Assembly (NCBI GenBank): GCA_037447655.1
Contig: JBBHKE010000159.1
Location: forward strand, 674,974-738,973
Length of the DNA: 64,000 nucleotides
Direction: 5' to 3'
Origin: Zygnema cylindricum
Taxonomy: Eukaryota > Streptophyta > Zygnematophyceae > Zygnematales > Zygnemataceae
Each line of letters begins with the position of its first letter. The first letter of the stretch is position 1. Shown in pieces: positions 19,237 through 31,586 of the stretch. The notes under the pieces were generated by a model. It made no database searches and was not told the DNA's origin. It worked only from the letters and a program-made list of their open reading frames with translations. Made by a program: the position numbers and the translations under genes.

Positions 19237-22200
19237 CCCTCTAGGGTACCAATCTTTAATGGAACCGGCTTCATATACTGGGAAAGTATGATGATAGGAG
19301 CTCTATGCCAAAAAAGGTTTTGGGGGATAGTGAGTGGACGGTTAGGGCATCCATCAAGTCTTGGAATTCCTCCAGGATTTGGAGGAACCAGATTCACCAG
19401 GAAAGAGGATCCATCTTCAACGGAGGAAACAAAAGAAGGAGAGGTGGTGGACAAAGGAAAGGAGAAGGAGACGACCACACCAATAGCAACTGGTTCGACA
19501 TTCATGTCGCATATTCCGAGGAATGAGGAGAATGATACTGAAACCTGGGACTTCAATAATATGGCGGCAAAACACTTCATCCTACGCCATCTCACTCAAG
19601 GACTTGCATGTCCTCATTTGCAGGTAGAAAGGGCATCCGATCTTTGGATGGCTCTCATAGAGATGTACCGAAGTGGTACGATTCAGCAACAACAGTTGGC
19701 TGATCAGAAAGTTAAGGAGTATGTATACAAAGGGGGAAATATGTTGGATTTTTGCAATGAGCTTGCTACACTCTTCATGGAGCTACAGAGTGCGGAAAAA
19801 GATTTTAGTGAAAAAGAAAAGGTTAATTGTTTACTGATGAAGTTACCTGATGAGTTCGTGAACATAGTTTACCGTGTGCAGGACTTGCCTGACTCAAGGT
19901 GGATATGGAACTCAGTGGTAGGGATGATTCTCGTTCAAGAGAATACAATTGAGATCCGAAGGGGAGGAAAGAGTGGCCAAGCCTTGGCAACAGCGACTGA
20001 TTAGAGGAACAGGGATTCCCGAAACCCGGTCGGAAACTATGGGGGTAGGGAGCAGAAAAAACAGTCCGACGAGTTCGAACCAAGGGCTCCCAAAGGTTTA
20101 TGTCATTTTTGTAAGAAACCGGGGCACTATATGGCAGAGTGCACTAAGCTAACCGAGCTGAGGTTAAAGGAGGGGCAGTCCGATGGTACCCCGAGAGGAA
20201 AGAAAAAGGCCCTTGTCACACAGGTTCTTAAGGCGGAATCCGAGGACGAGGACGATGAGCTCCTTTTGGATGAGGAGTTGGAGGCGAAAAATAAGGTCGA
20301 AATTCTACGAAGGCAGAAATGTGCTTACGGTGGATTGAAAGGTGAAGCAGGCTGGATTGTAGATTCAGGTGCCTCCATGCACATGTGTAAGGATAGACAC
20401 CTGTTCACTAAGATAAGAAAGATTCCCACCGTAGAGACAGAGTACGGGGATGGGAGGATAGTCACCACTACTCTTGTAAGATCGGTAGATCTGAAAGTGT
20501 TAGTAGAAGGAAAGACATCCATATTAACATTCTCCGATGTATTGTTTATTCCGGAGCTGAACAAAAATCTTATCTCTACATCAGTATTAGATGATAAGGG
20601 TTTTTTCACTAGCACTAGGGAAGGAGTCTTTACTGCTAGTTTTGAGGAGGATGTCTATTTCATTGCTGAGAAAGGTAGCCATGGGATGTTTAGGCTGATC
20701 TTAAGTAATGAAAAGAAGAAACTTTATTATGCTGGTGTTCATGATATTATGATGTGGCATAAGAGGCTTGGGCATGTGAATCTAGATAAGTTAAGAGAGA
20801 TGAAAAAGATGGGAGTGGTGGAAGGGATTCAGTTCAGTGAGAGTGATGATATAAGTGATTGTAGTGGATGTGCTCAAGGTAAAGCACACAGATTACCCTT
20901 TCCTAAGTCAGCCACCTATAAGGGAGAAAAAATTCTAGATCTAGTACACACAGATATTTGGGGACCGGCTAAAGTGCCCTCACCGGGGGGGAAGAGATTT
21001 ATGATGACTATAACTGATGATTGGTCTCGGTATTCCCGGGTATATTTTTTGAAAAACAAGTCCGAAGCTGAGGATTGTTTAAGACAATATAAAGCATGGA
21101 GCGAAAAACTCCATGAAACTCCAATCAAGAGAGTAAGGAGTGACAATGGTGGAGAGTATACTTCTAACCAGTTTGAGGATTTTTTGAGGGAAGATGGGGT
21201 CCAACACCAAAAGACAGTTCCAGAAAATCCAGAACAGAATGGGGTAGCTGAAAGGTTAAATAGAACACTAAGTGATAGTGCTAGAAGTATGTTGTCAGAT
21301 AAAAAGATAGGGAAAATTTTTTGGGCAGAAGCAATGAACTGTGCTAATTACCTCAAGAATAGAGTTTTTACTTCAGCTATAAGAGATCAAACACCTTATG
21401 AGAGATGGACAGGTCGGAAACCAGACATATCTCACTTAAAGGTTTTCGGCAATTAAGTGTTCAGTCTAGATACTGATCGATCCAATTCGAAGCTAGATCC
21501 TAAAGGAAAACCGGGATACTTATTAGGATATGATGAAGATGTTAAAGGATATAGAGTTTATGATCTAAAAAGGGAAGATATAATCTTAGTAAAGCATCTA
21601 GTAGTCATGGATGAAGGAAAGTCTGTGGATCCCTTTAAATATACGAAGTCAGTAAAAATCAGATTTGAGTCAGAAAATTCTGATGACTTTGAGCTTCCTA
21701 ACTATCCAGGTTTTAGAGAAGATGACATTCTTGCAGGAACAAATTAGATCGAAAAGGACTCAGCTGTGGAAACTCCAGTGACAACTCTACTCGAAGCGGA
21801 AGACGTGGTGGAAATTGATTCGGAATCAAGGGATAGGGGAGAAGCCGAGTTTGTTCGAAAGAATCCACGAGAACCATCTATTCCGGCCTCAGATTTTGAG
21901 GGGGGGAGGAGAAGTAGCAAAAGACTGCAAGAAAAACAGGTTAATAACAAGGTAACTAAACTATCTCATCAAGATGAACCTCAAACTTATGGAGAGGCGA
22001 TGACTTGTCCAGAAAGAAACCGGTGGAAGACAGCCATCAATGAGGAGATGGCTTCAATCATGGCAGCCGATACTTAGGAGCTGGTGGACTTTCCACCTAA
22101 CCGAAAACCAATCGGTTCTAAGTGGGTTTTCAAATTAAAACTGAACCCAGATAACACAATCGAGCGCTACAAGGCCAGATTAGTGGCAAAGGGATTTACA

Positions 22201-23562
22201 CAAAAGGAAGGAATTGACTACGAGGAAACCTTTGCCCCGGTGGTCAGATTTCCCTCCGTCTGCATACTTCTCAGTTTAGCAGCGGCGGAAGACATGGAAG
22301 TGCATCAGATGGACATCAAGACAGCCTTTTTGCATGGAGAATTGGAAGAGGAGATCTTCATGCGACAACCCGAAGGTTTTGTGGAGGAAAGAGAGGAAAG
22401 TAAGGTATGCCGGCTGATTAAATCTCTTTATGGTTTGAAACAGGCACCTCGACAATGGAATAAGAAGCTTGATGAGTTTCTTACCGGTCTGGGATATATT
22501 CGGATCAGCTCAGATCACTCAATCTATGTTTTCGAAGATGAGGAAGGTTTTATATTTATCGCAATTTATGTTGATGATTTGCTTGTTTTAAGTAAATCAA
22601 TGGAAAAAATTAACAAACTGAAAACCGATCTTAAAGGGAGATTTGAAATGAAGGATATGGGAGAAGCAAGATATATTTTGGGAATTCAAGTAGAGAGAGA
22701 CCGAAAAAGGAAAATTATAAGAGTGACTCAAAAGGAAGCAATAGGGAACATGCTTGAAAAATTTCAAATGGATAAAGCTAATAGTTGTACAACTCCAATG
22801 GAGTTGAAGAAGGGAAGTGAGGGGAGTGAGGAAGAAGGAGTCATAGTCTTAGACGAGGAATTATCTCCTGATGAACAGAAGTTCATGCAGACTATTCCTT
22901 ACAGGCAAGTAGTGGGAAGTCTAATCTATTTTATGAATTGTACCCGGCCGGATTTAGCTGCAGCTGTAGGAGTGCTGAGTAGAAGTCTAAATGCTCCCAC
23001 TAAGAAGGATTGGGAGGCAGCTAAGAGAGTCCTTAGATATTTGGTAGGAAATACGGATCTATGGTTGCATTTGGGTGGGGAGAATACTGACATCACTACC
23101 TGGAGTGATGCCAGTTATGGTGATGCTCCGATGAGGAGATGCACTTCTGGATATGTATTATATGTGGGTGATGGGGCTTGCTCTTGGAGTAGTAAACAGC
23201 AAAAGGTTATTGCTCAGTCCACCATGGAGGCTGAGTATATGGCCTCTTGCTCTGATGTAAAAGAATTGATGTGGGTCAAGTCTTTGCTTGGTGAGCTTGG
23301 CCACCTTAAGAGTGGTGTGCAGAAAATATTTTGTGATAATCAGGCAGCAATCGCTATTTCTGCCAATCCTAAACATCATTTTAAAGCCAAACACATGGAC
23401 ATCAGACTCAGCTTTGTTAGAGAAAAAGTAGAAAACAAAATAATCAGTTTAGAGTATGGACCAGATAGTGAGATGGTAGCGGATATGATGACCAAACCTG
23501 TGCCTTCCCCTAAGCTAATTTTTTGCAGGGAGAAGTGTGGACTGAAATTAAAGATTGACTAG
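19228..23562 (+). pseudogene. Copia gag-pol polyprotein, one frame with four stops
   Basis: Gag begins MGPPSRVPIFNGTGFIYWES, matching the usual copia gag opening (F.GT.F..W...M). The CCHC knuckle CHFCKKPGHYMAEC lies at 20101-20142. Protease has DSGA at 20362-20373. Integrase has the zinc region (HKRLGH...CSGC, about 20758-20874) and a DDE core with D in HTDIWG, D in RSDNGGEYTS and E in NGVAERLNR. RT has YVDD at 22567-22578, and RNase H has ASYGDAPMRRCTSGY and STMEAEYMASC. The tail ends LKLKID at 23562. Stops at 20002 (TAG for TGG), 21454 (TAA for CAA), 21745 (TAG for CAG) and 22075 (TAG for TGG) break it; the residues are read from the copy at 45368. No indel is apparent, so little change separates it from an intact frame. 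Confidence 0.95.
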
Positions 23563-23575
23563 AAAATAAGGGGAG
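23561..23575 (+). promoter_or_regulatory. Polypurine tract of copia copy at 18187
   Basis: AGAAAATAAGGGGAG lies directly before the 3' LTR and would prime plus-strand DNA synthesis. The same tract precedes the 3' LTR at 50769, and in reverse complement the old LTR ending at 14346. Confidence 0.85.
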
Positions 23576-24613
23576 TGTAGAAACTAATGGTTTAAAAGTA
23601 TTTTCTAGGTCTGAAAAGAAATAAAGAAGCCGAGGCAGTCTATCTCTAACTTCTCTCTCCAACTCTCAAACTTGTTGCAGTCATTGAGAAATTGAAGAGG
23701 AAGCTAGAGCCATGGCTACCTAAGCTATCCTGAGGTTTACGGGAAATTTATATTAGTTAGGGTTTATTTATTTAAAAGGTATGTGCCGGCGACAGGAATT
23801 GATCCTTGTACCTACTGGCCGGCAGACAGGAAATAGCCGGTAGCCTTAGCCGTTAAGTCTAGGATTAGTGTTACGTAGTATATAGTTTGATAATTATATA
23901 AATATGTATACGTACGATAATTCATTTAACTATAATTGATTACGTGATACATAGATCCGGTACGGATTACGGTACGGATGACGAATCAATACCGCGCATT
24001 TGTTTCGTAAGTGAAACAAATACCGCGCATGTATTTATTACGGCTACGATTAAATTACATTCTAATCGGAAGGCCGTAATTAGCGCCGAGATCGCGGAGG
24101 AAGATTTCGGCGGTTTGTGGCCATCGCCACATCGGATGACGCGTGGCGAAATTACATTGGATCGTGGAATCTCCGGAGATTATGGCACCGAATCCGGATA
24201 TGACATGTGTCGACATTTAGGGCATGTCGTACAATGTCCGTACCTAAAGTACACCGGCAACTGTACTTTTGAGTACGGAACTCAATTCTGATTGGTTCCG
24301 TACATCAGTAGATAGAGTCTGTGAGAGAGATATGACTTAGAAAAATTTAGAAGATAGGACCCTCTCTCCTAGAGAGCTTCTGTATAAATGGTCAACTTTG
24401 ACCCTCCATAACTTACTGCTCAGGGGAGCAAATTCAGAGATTCTTTTTGCTATCGAATCAGGGGAGTCTTGCCTTCACAGCAGTGCAGGAGGTTAGGGTT
24501 TTTGTCTGCCAAGGTGGCAGTTATTTTTGCTGAAACACAAAGGGGTCAGGATTATCCTAGAGGCTTCTTGGAAGCTGTCTACTCTGAGGACTTATGGAGG
24601 TCTCAGAGTTACA
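23576..24613 (+). repeat. 3' LTR of copia copy at 18187
   Basis: It is nearly identical to 18187-19223, with a few substitutions (for example GGTACGGATTACGG against GGTACAAATTACGG). It carries the same 115-codon open frame (23944-24291). It is followed by the TSD TCCTT and then by the rest of direct repeat B. Confidence 0.93.
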
Positions 24614-25060
24614 TCCTTACCAATATTATCTCTCGTGTTTGAAACAACGTATGTTTATTCTTACGGTCAATTTTGGTGGCTGATTATTTTTAATCATCAA
24701 TTTGCTTCAATTAGTAGTTGCACCCTTATTATAAAACTACCTAAATGTGTCCAATGACTAATTTTTAATGAGGCCGTCACCACCATCTGATTTAAGCTCC
24801 TTGAGGTGCTTCCCACCATTTTTCACGTGCTCTTATTCTCTCATATGGGTGATTTGCTTTTGGAGCTTTGCTGTAAGTTATACCTACCTTTGTCACTCTA
24901 GGATTCACGCCTGCTCAAATCAACATCGCCCTTAAGTTCAGGTTTGGCCACCCTTATTAGCCTTCACTCGGCTCACATGTTTGCTAATGGGGCCATATCT
25001 TTCAACCCGATATTGTCATTTGCTTTGTTGCTTGCATATGGGAGAGTCGATTTAGGCACA
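24614..25060 (-). repeat. Direct repeat B, right part
   Basis: Colinear with the last 0.45 kb of repeat A (about 12920-13365), for example CACGTGC...TTATTC and GGCCACCCT...GCTCAC. The resemblance ends at about 25060, at the point where repeat A meets the old LTR. Confidence 0.6.
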
Positions 25061-28039
25061 CGATATTGCTCACGACATTATTGCAGCTATTACTTGTGAG
25101 GACGCGTATCTTTTCATTTCAATATTGTTCAATGGTGTTGCTTATTGATCGACATCTTTCCCACGAACCCTTCCTCGGTTACAGTCATCGGCCAAGAGGT
25201 TTGACATATTGGAGAGGTGACGCGTGTTCGGTAGAAAGGGCGTGATTGGTACACCGCAATGGTATGGATCACTTTATTGCAATAAGAGGCGGGTAATTTT
25301 GTTGCTCGGAAGTTGTGTTAGACAAGTTCTTCTGTACTTGTGGTCGACGTAAGAGCCCTCTAATTGTTGTCTTCACTTGTTTTTAACGTCGGTGGTTCCC
25401 TGGTTGTGAAGAGGATTGGTTTGGTGTTTCTGTTTTGGATACGCTATTTCGTCATTGTTTTTGTGCATATAGTTCTTGTCAACGTCGTTGTTGGCTTGCC
25501 CTTGTTTGTCTGTTCGTTTCTTTCGCACCACCGTTCCTATTAGTTATCTTGAACTATAGTTCAGTTTTCAAATTTCGTTTTTGCCATTCGTTTTTTGTCC
25601 CTGTACTCAGATGGTTTATCATCGTGTTTTATTAATGAAGTTGTAGAACATTTTAAACTAGTCTTGAATTAGTAACCTTGTTTATCATCGTGTTTTATTA
25701 ATGAAGTTGTAGAACATCTTAAACTAGTCTTGAATTAGTAACCTTTTTAGCCAGGGAGGATTTAGAGCTATTACTTTTCCCATTTTGCTAACCAAAAGAT
25801 ATGTATCACCGTTTCAGATTCTTAAAACGATAGCGGTAAATTCAAAAAGTGCAGAATGAAACGAGCCATTTCAACGAAAGTTCAACTAGACCATTCAACG
25901 ACAGGTTTTATTGAGGATATGTGGCACGTCTCACTGATAGGTGATCCATGGTAAGAGAGGTGAGTGGATAAATGTTGGAAACTGAACTCACCAACGCCAA
26001 CTCTTTGAAGAGTTTTAATTCGTGTTTTGGTGGAAATTTTTAGTTGGCTCCTAAAAAGCGTGTAATCGAGCAAACACATCAGAATTCTGACATTTGGTGT
26101 ACATATGGGTGAGGCGAGTGACACAATCAGTTAAGGTGTCAGATTATAGAGCCGCCCAGACTGCTTGTGGGCACATAAGCGCATACTTTAGTTCCTACTA
26201 AAGAAAGTGTTTATATAACAAGTAAGATGCTGGTTGGAAGAGAATGGCGTGCAATTTTTGCTCTCTCACGATCGTCTAATAAGAGTAATCGAAGAAGAAA
26301 GAGAAATTTGCGACAAGGTTTGACCTCATTATTTTGGGGGGTTTTGTACGATTGGGATCTTGTATCGTGTTGACGATCTCGTCAGACATACCATCGAGAA
26401 GTCCCCAGATATCATCTCAATAAAGATCTAAAACCGGCCATAGAGTTTTTTTGTGGAAATTGAGGGTGAAGTAAGATTTTTATGAGCAACAAGATATCGA
26501 GAATTATGGGGAACTTCCGTATTTGGATATGAAAAAATATGAAAATAAATCAACATAAAGAAAAAAAAAACAAAGTTAAGGATAAATCCTCAATGAACAA
26601 CAGTGATACTAAAATAAAGAGCGATATTATCACGATTCAAACATTTAATTATCTAGAAGTTAAATCTTTAGTTTGCCAAGCCTAAAACATAAGAACTTGG
26701 AAGAGGAGAATGCAACAATAGTCTTGAAAATTAATTTGATTATAAAGTGGAACAAGCCAAACAAACAGGAACAAGCCCAACCAACTTCCATATTATCATA
26801 AACGAGACGACAATTCAAAATCACATTATTTTATTCCCGATGCAGAAGAAATAGTAATTTTTTTTTGGTAATAAGCAAAAATAATGATCAACGACCCCAT
26901 TCTAACATTGGAACAAAGTTGCCGGCCAATTGGATTTCAAATGAGAAAGCAGCGCGAGAAAAAGATTGTAAGTCCGTTGTTGATAATCACAAATTTAAAA
27001 AAAAAAACTACCAAAAAAACAAAGGAAAGTTGATGCGAAATGGGTTTCAGAACAAAGACTGTTGCGTAAGATAAAGTAATGAAATAGAAGATGAGGCTAT
27101 TGTAAAGGGTTATAGGAAAAGAGGGAGTGGGCCGCATGGAGATATAAGCCGCATGGTAGAATTTTATGTGTTGGGAATGATAATTTCCTTTTAGGTAGTT
27201 AATAACAGTGGTAAAATTTCATCTGTTGGGGATGATAACTGCCCTTTCGGCAACAAAAACAATCACGTTTGGAACATTTTTTTTTCGTTGGTGAAAACAA
27301 TTAACATGAAGGTGCTTGATAGCGCTATATTTTAGAAAGGATAAGATAGTGGATTGAAAAATCTCTTCATGGGCTTAAGTTCACGCCACAACTTTCGTAT
27401 TCATTAGGTTTTACCCAATTTGCATTTTTTGCCAAAATATTGGAGGTTAAAGTACAATTGAAAAAGGTGTGAATTAATCTTGGAACATGGAGTTATTAAA
27501 CAGTAAATTCTTGATTGTCTTCGGACACTCAAAAATTACAGAGTTACAAATCTAGATTGCAAAGTCTAGACATATAAGAATTGGAAAAAGACGAGGTAAC
27601 CAGGAAAGGTGATTTATTGAGCGGAAAGAGAGAGACATTAGGAAATTGCATTAACTAATTTTTGATGCGAACGGGATAGTATAATTCTATAACTATCACT
27701 GTTCGAGAATATGAGGAGGGACTTTGAATCATACAAAAAATAACGCTAACCTCGTTGGTCGATTACTTTTCATGCGTAAAAGTAAGTTTATGAGTCCATC
27801 ATTGACAATTGGATATTTCAAGATGTGAAGCTACCAAGAGCCAAAAGAGGAGGACCATTGATAAAAAATGGGTGTTCTTGACAAAGAGAAAGACATCAAG
27901 TGATCTAATTAAGTAGAAGACGCACCTCGTCTATACATAATTCAACGGAAAAAAAGAGTTAATTATACGGAAACACACGCTTTTGAAGTAAAATTTGATT
28001 GATTAGGGAATATAGTTTCTCCCACAACAATTATAAATG
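25061..28039. other. No gene recognised; old degraded sequence
   Basis: No frame with a recognisable domain occurs on either strand. The only local structure I see is the 66-bp tandem duplication at 25615-25746. The right part may be worn-out 5' sequence of the copia relic that becomes recognisable at about 28040. Confidence 0.4.
25615..25746. repeat. 66-bp tandem duplication
   Basis: The unit 25615-25680 (starting TTTATCATCGTGTTTTATTA) is repeated at 25681-25746 with about two differences (ACATTTTAAAC against ACATCTTAAAC, and the last base). This is a recent local slippage or repair duplication. Confidence 0.9.
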
Positions 28040-29100
28040 GTATGGCGGGTTCACAAATCTCTGTATGAGCTGAAATTAGTGTCACAAACATTCTATCGTT
28101 TGTCTTTATAAATTTCTACTCGATTTTGGCTTTGTAGCGATAACGCCTGAATCAAAAGTTTGCGTTAAAGATAAAGGGGAATACGAAATCTTATTTTTGG
28201 TCTAGGTGGATGATTTCATTGTGACAGCCATTTCAAACGCATTCCCATATTGGAGACGTATTTGGGTTTGCAACCAAACGTGAGGGAATAGGGAAGGTGC
28301 GTTATATTTTGGGAATTATATTCGTGATGCTGGAGAGAATCATTAAATAAAGTGAAGAGCAGCATCAATGAGGTGTTAGCGCGGTTTTCTATACTCTACG
28401 CTAAACCACTTTTGACCCGGTTGGATTCAAGTATATATTCAAAAAATTTAAGGGACTAATTGATGGTAAATGCCCCATGTAAAAAGCAAACATATTCTGT
28501 CATTTGTTTGAGCGTTGAAACTCAAACCAATATTATGGAGGGCATTTCTAAAATAAGTTGCTTACCCCAAGCTTAGAAAAAAGGTACAATATGAGCTAAT
28601 GAAAATGTTTTTTTGATATTTAGCTTGAACAATCAATTTGCGACTCGTGTTCCGATCAGGTATGGAGCCTTTGGAATGTTGTGGATATCAAGATTCGGAT
28701 TCATGCAACAATTTCGATTGGATAAAACCTACGTCAATTTTTTCTTTAGTTTTAAGAGGAGCGACAGTTTCTTGGAGTTCTCGTCCCAAACTTCACCATA
28801 AGCTAAACATATTGCAACTTGTCATACATCTATGGCTTGAGTGTTGATTAAAGAGATGTTGAGTGAGTTGGGTGTGTCGGCCGGATGCTCACGGATTAAC
28901 GGTGACACCATGAGTTTGGTGGCACTTAAGAAAAATCTCATCCTTTAGAAGTGCACCAAAACACACTCGTATTTAATGGCACTTTTTGAGCAGTTTGATA
29001 GCATCTAGGGAGGTGAAGTTTTTTTATGTTCTTACAAAAGAGGAGGCAACATATATGTTGATGAAAGCTAAAACGTATGGTGAATTTGCAAGGGGTTGAC
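28040..29100 (+). pseudogene. Relic of a different copia element (RT to RNase H)
   Basis: Broken frames retain copia landmarks in order. HKSLYELK near 28050 stands for KSLYGLK, and VDDFIVTA near 28206 for YVDDLLV. GKVRYILGI lies near 28295. RGATVSWSSRP near 28757 stands for the RNase H GGAVSWSSKKQ segment, and IKEMLSELGVS is near 28847. It is far more diverged than the main copia family and has no recognisable LTRs or knuckle. Confidence 0.6.
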
Positions 29101-29690
29101 ATAAATTGGGCTTGTTATGAGGTGCAAGAATTCTCACAATGAAGACGATGAATGCAAGGTGACATTGTGAAATCGGAGAAATCGGCGCTTCGCAAAACAA
29201 GTAGGTGTATCGGCTTCACGACTGAGTTAATTGATTCCATTTGTCGTCTAGATATCGAAGGACTGGAGGTCGTGGTAGCCGTACGCTCTACTTAAATTTG
29301 GTCGTAGTGTGGCGTTTTTGATTTTGTATGGTTGGCCTTTAGGTGTTAGAGAGGTGTTATTTTTTAGAGGTGTTTTGGCAGTCAGGCGTTTGCACATGCC
29401 GTGTATAGCACACGTGAATCGTTATAAGTGTAAAGAATTTATCAATGTAAAGTTAAAAATAATGTTATTAACTCTATTTTGGGATATAAGCCTAACATCA
29501 ACAATATAACGTTATTTTATACATCTAGCTCTTATTTGAATCCACATTATATGCGTGTATTCAAATTGGTGACAAATGTATAAAATAGCGTTAAATTTTG
29601 TTGGAGTTGGGCCTGGAACCCAAAATGCAGTCAATAACACTATTGTACTTTTTACAATACATATTTTTTACTCGTAAGGCGATTCACGGT
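29101..29690. other. No gene; stray right end of a CACCG/TA element
   Basis: GGCGATTCACGGTG at 29678-29691 followed by TA matches the right end of the CACCG family, but no left end is found nearby. An internal inverted pair occurs at about 29507-29522 and 29577-29592 (TTTTATACAT / ATGTATAAAA). Confidence 0.45.
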
Positions 29691-29721
29691 GTAGTGAATT
29701 GAGACGGTGATTGGTTGGAGT

Positions 29722-29872
<151 letters not shown>

Positions 29873-30294
29873 GTGGCTAACAAAAACTTTCATATATGTT
29901 GGCCGACTCTCTTCACATGGATGTAGTGTGATAATGCTCACGCTTGTGATGTGATTATTGTGGAGTTATTTGTGAGTGTTTTTTAGGGCTTTTGTTTTGT
30001 CGATCCTATCGATATTTGTACTATCGTGTCAGTTGTTTGGCCCGACGTATGCGAGGACCATTTTTCTTTTAATCGTTCACTGTAGCGCTCTATTGCGCGC
30101 CACAAGCATGTAAGCTTGGCCCGCAACTGTGCGGTGCCCCTAGTTACCGTACACGACAAGAACATATTGGTTGTGAGCCACCGCCCGCGCGCCGCCTTAC
30201 ACGCTGCTTTTGAACGTGGCCGTCAAGATTTTGCCTTACGGATGAAATACGAAGTTAATCAGCTTTGGCGGTCGAAATGGCTCTGACTTCAATC

Positions 30295-30599
30295 CATATT
30301 TCAAAAGTACGTATTTTTACGCTAGGCCTTTGGTAGGCCCCTTTATCGTAAGTTGTGATATGGGCTCTTCATGTGATCTTCTTAGATCGCTACTTTGATT
30401 TGAGATTGTTCGATTGTTCGAATCTGACGGCGTAAATAATTTTTTTTGGTCTGAATGTTTTAATTATTCCAATTTTTGGTCTGAATGTTTTAATTGGTCC
30501 GAATATGTCCAAATACAATATGGGTCTTAAGGTCATATCATATGTTTTGCATACAATAGGCAATTGTATAGGCCTACTTTCACCTACTTTTGAACTATG
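30295..30599 (-). mobile_element. hAT-type MITE, inverted copy
   Basis: Reverse-orientation copy of the CATAGTTCAAAAGTAGG family. The right end CCTACTTTTGAACTATG is perfect and the left end (CATATTTCAAAAG) is mutated. No 8-bp duplication is evident, so flanks have changed or been rearranged. Confidence 0.75.
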
Positions 30600-31069
30600 T
30601 AGAAAACGCTTTGCTTGTTGTGGTGCGTCGCTTAACTTGTAGCGTCGCACAGCGTGACACATTGAAGCATGGTCGATGGGACCTTCCCCCACGAATAGTG
30701 TCGCCTAGCGCATTTGAGCGACCAGATGGCCACAACTTTCAGACTAGACGCCGGCGTAGAAACGAGCAAAAATTTGCGTGTGTGCTTAATTTGGGAAAAG
30801 ACAAGAAGTACAAAAAGTACAGATGGCGTCGACGACTAAAATTTGGAAAGTATACTGTAAAGATTCTCAGAAGAACAATTTGTTTATTCGAATTTGCCAG
30901 ATCGAGTAAAAAGGGGATTGAAGTGGTTGATTCAATTTCAGTACTTGATCATTGGTCACAACACACAAGTTGGCCGCATGGTCTTAAACACATTGTCGCG
31001 ATTCCGTAAAGTCAACAACATACGTGGAGCGCTCCGAATCTCCGAAGGATCGTCGGAGTCAGATTGCAG
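30600..31069. other. Unclassified segment between two MITE copies
   Basis: A 139-codon frame on the plus strand (30590-31009) contains an Arg/Lys-rich stretch, RRRRRNEQKF, but no recognisable domain, and it starts inside the MITE. I do not call it a gene. It could be a fragment of the autonomous parent of the MITE. Confidence 0.35.
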
Positions 31070-31375
31070 CATAGTTCAAAAGTAGGTGAAAGTAGGCCCA
31101 TACCATATCCCTATTGTATGCAAAATATACAATATTATCTTAAGACCCATATTGTATTCGGACCTATTCGGACCAATTAAAACATTCTGACCAAATATTG
31201 GACTAATTAAAACATTCAAACCAAAAATTTTTGATTACACCGTCAGATTCGGACGATCAGACGATCTCTGATAAAAGTAGCGATCTAAGAAGATCACATG
31301 AAGAGCCCATAACACAACTTACGATAAAGGCGCCGACGAAAGGCCTACTATAAAAACGTCTACTTTTGAACAATG
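31070..31375 (+). mobile_element. hAT-type MITE
   Basis: CATAGTTCAAAAGTAGG at the left and CTACTTTTGAACAATG at the right (one mismatch) bound 306 bases very similar to 7186-7490. The flanks (GATTGCAG and GTTTTCTA) do not form a duplication. Confidence 0.75.
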
Positions 31376-31586
31376 GTTTTCTATTACTCTTTCCTGAAAG
31401 TCAACCCATACAAAAACGTACCACATTGGAATATGTTCGGACGGCAATTCCTTAATAGTGTGTCGCCGAACAAAGCAATATTCCAGACTCCCACCGCCCA
31501 TCGCTGCTAGAGTCGGTGATTTTTTACGGGTGACACTTTTGTAGATAAACAACGACGAATCGTAGCTCGGTGGCGGGGCTACAGTA

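Larger units (their letters stand above)
18187..24613 (+). mobile_element. Complete Ty1/copia element (6.43 kb), TSD TCCTT
   Basis: LTRs of 1,037 and 1,038 bases flank one gag-pol frame, and TCCTT is duplicated at 18182-18186 and 24614-24618. Pol order is protease, integrase, RT, RNase H, which defines Ty1/copia. The LTRs differ at few positions by eye, so insertion was recent relative to neighbours. The coding region has four in-frame stops, each explained by one C-to-T or G-to-A change relative to the copy at 45368. The host target is direct repeat B. Five other copies or fragments of the family lie in the window (13366, 41586, 44284, 45368 and 62689). Confidence 0.95.

Noticed and set aside
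19949-20152. Overlapping frames within copia gag
   Set aside because: They are alternative-frame readings of gag; the true frame is fixed by the CCHC knuckle and the other copies.
30590-31009. 139-codon open frame as a gene
   Set aside because: It begins inside a MITE, has no recognisable domain, and I could find no supporting splice or motif evidence.
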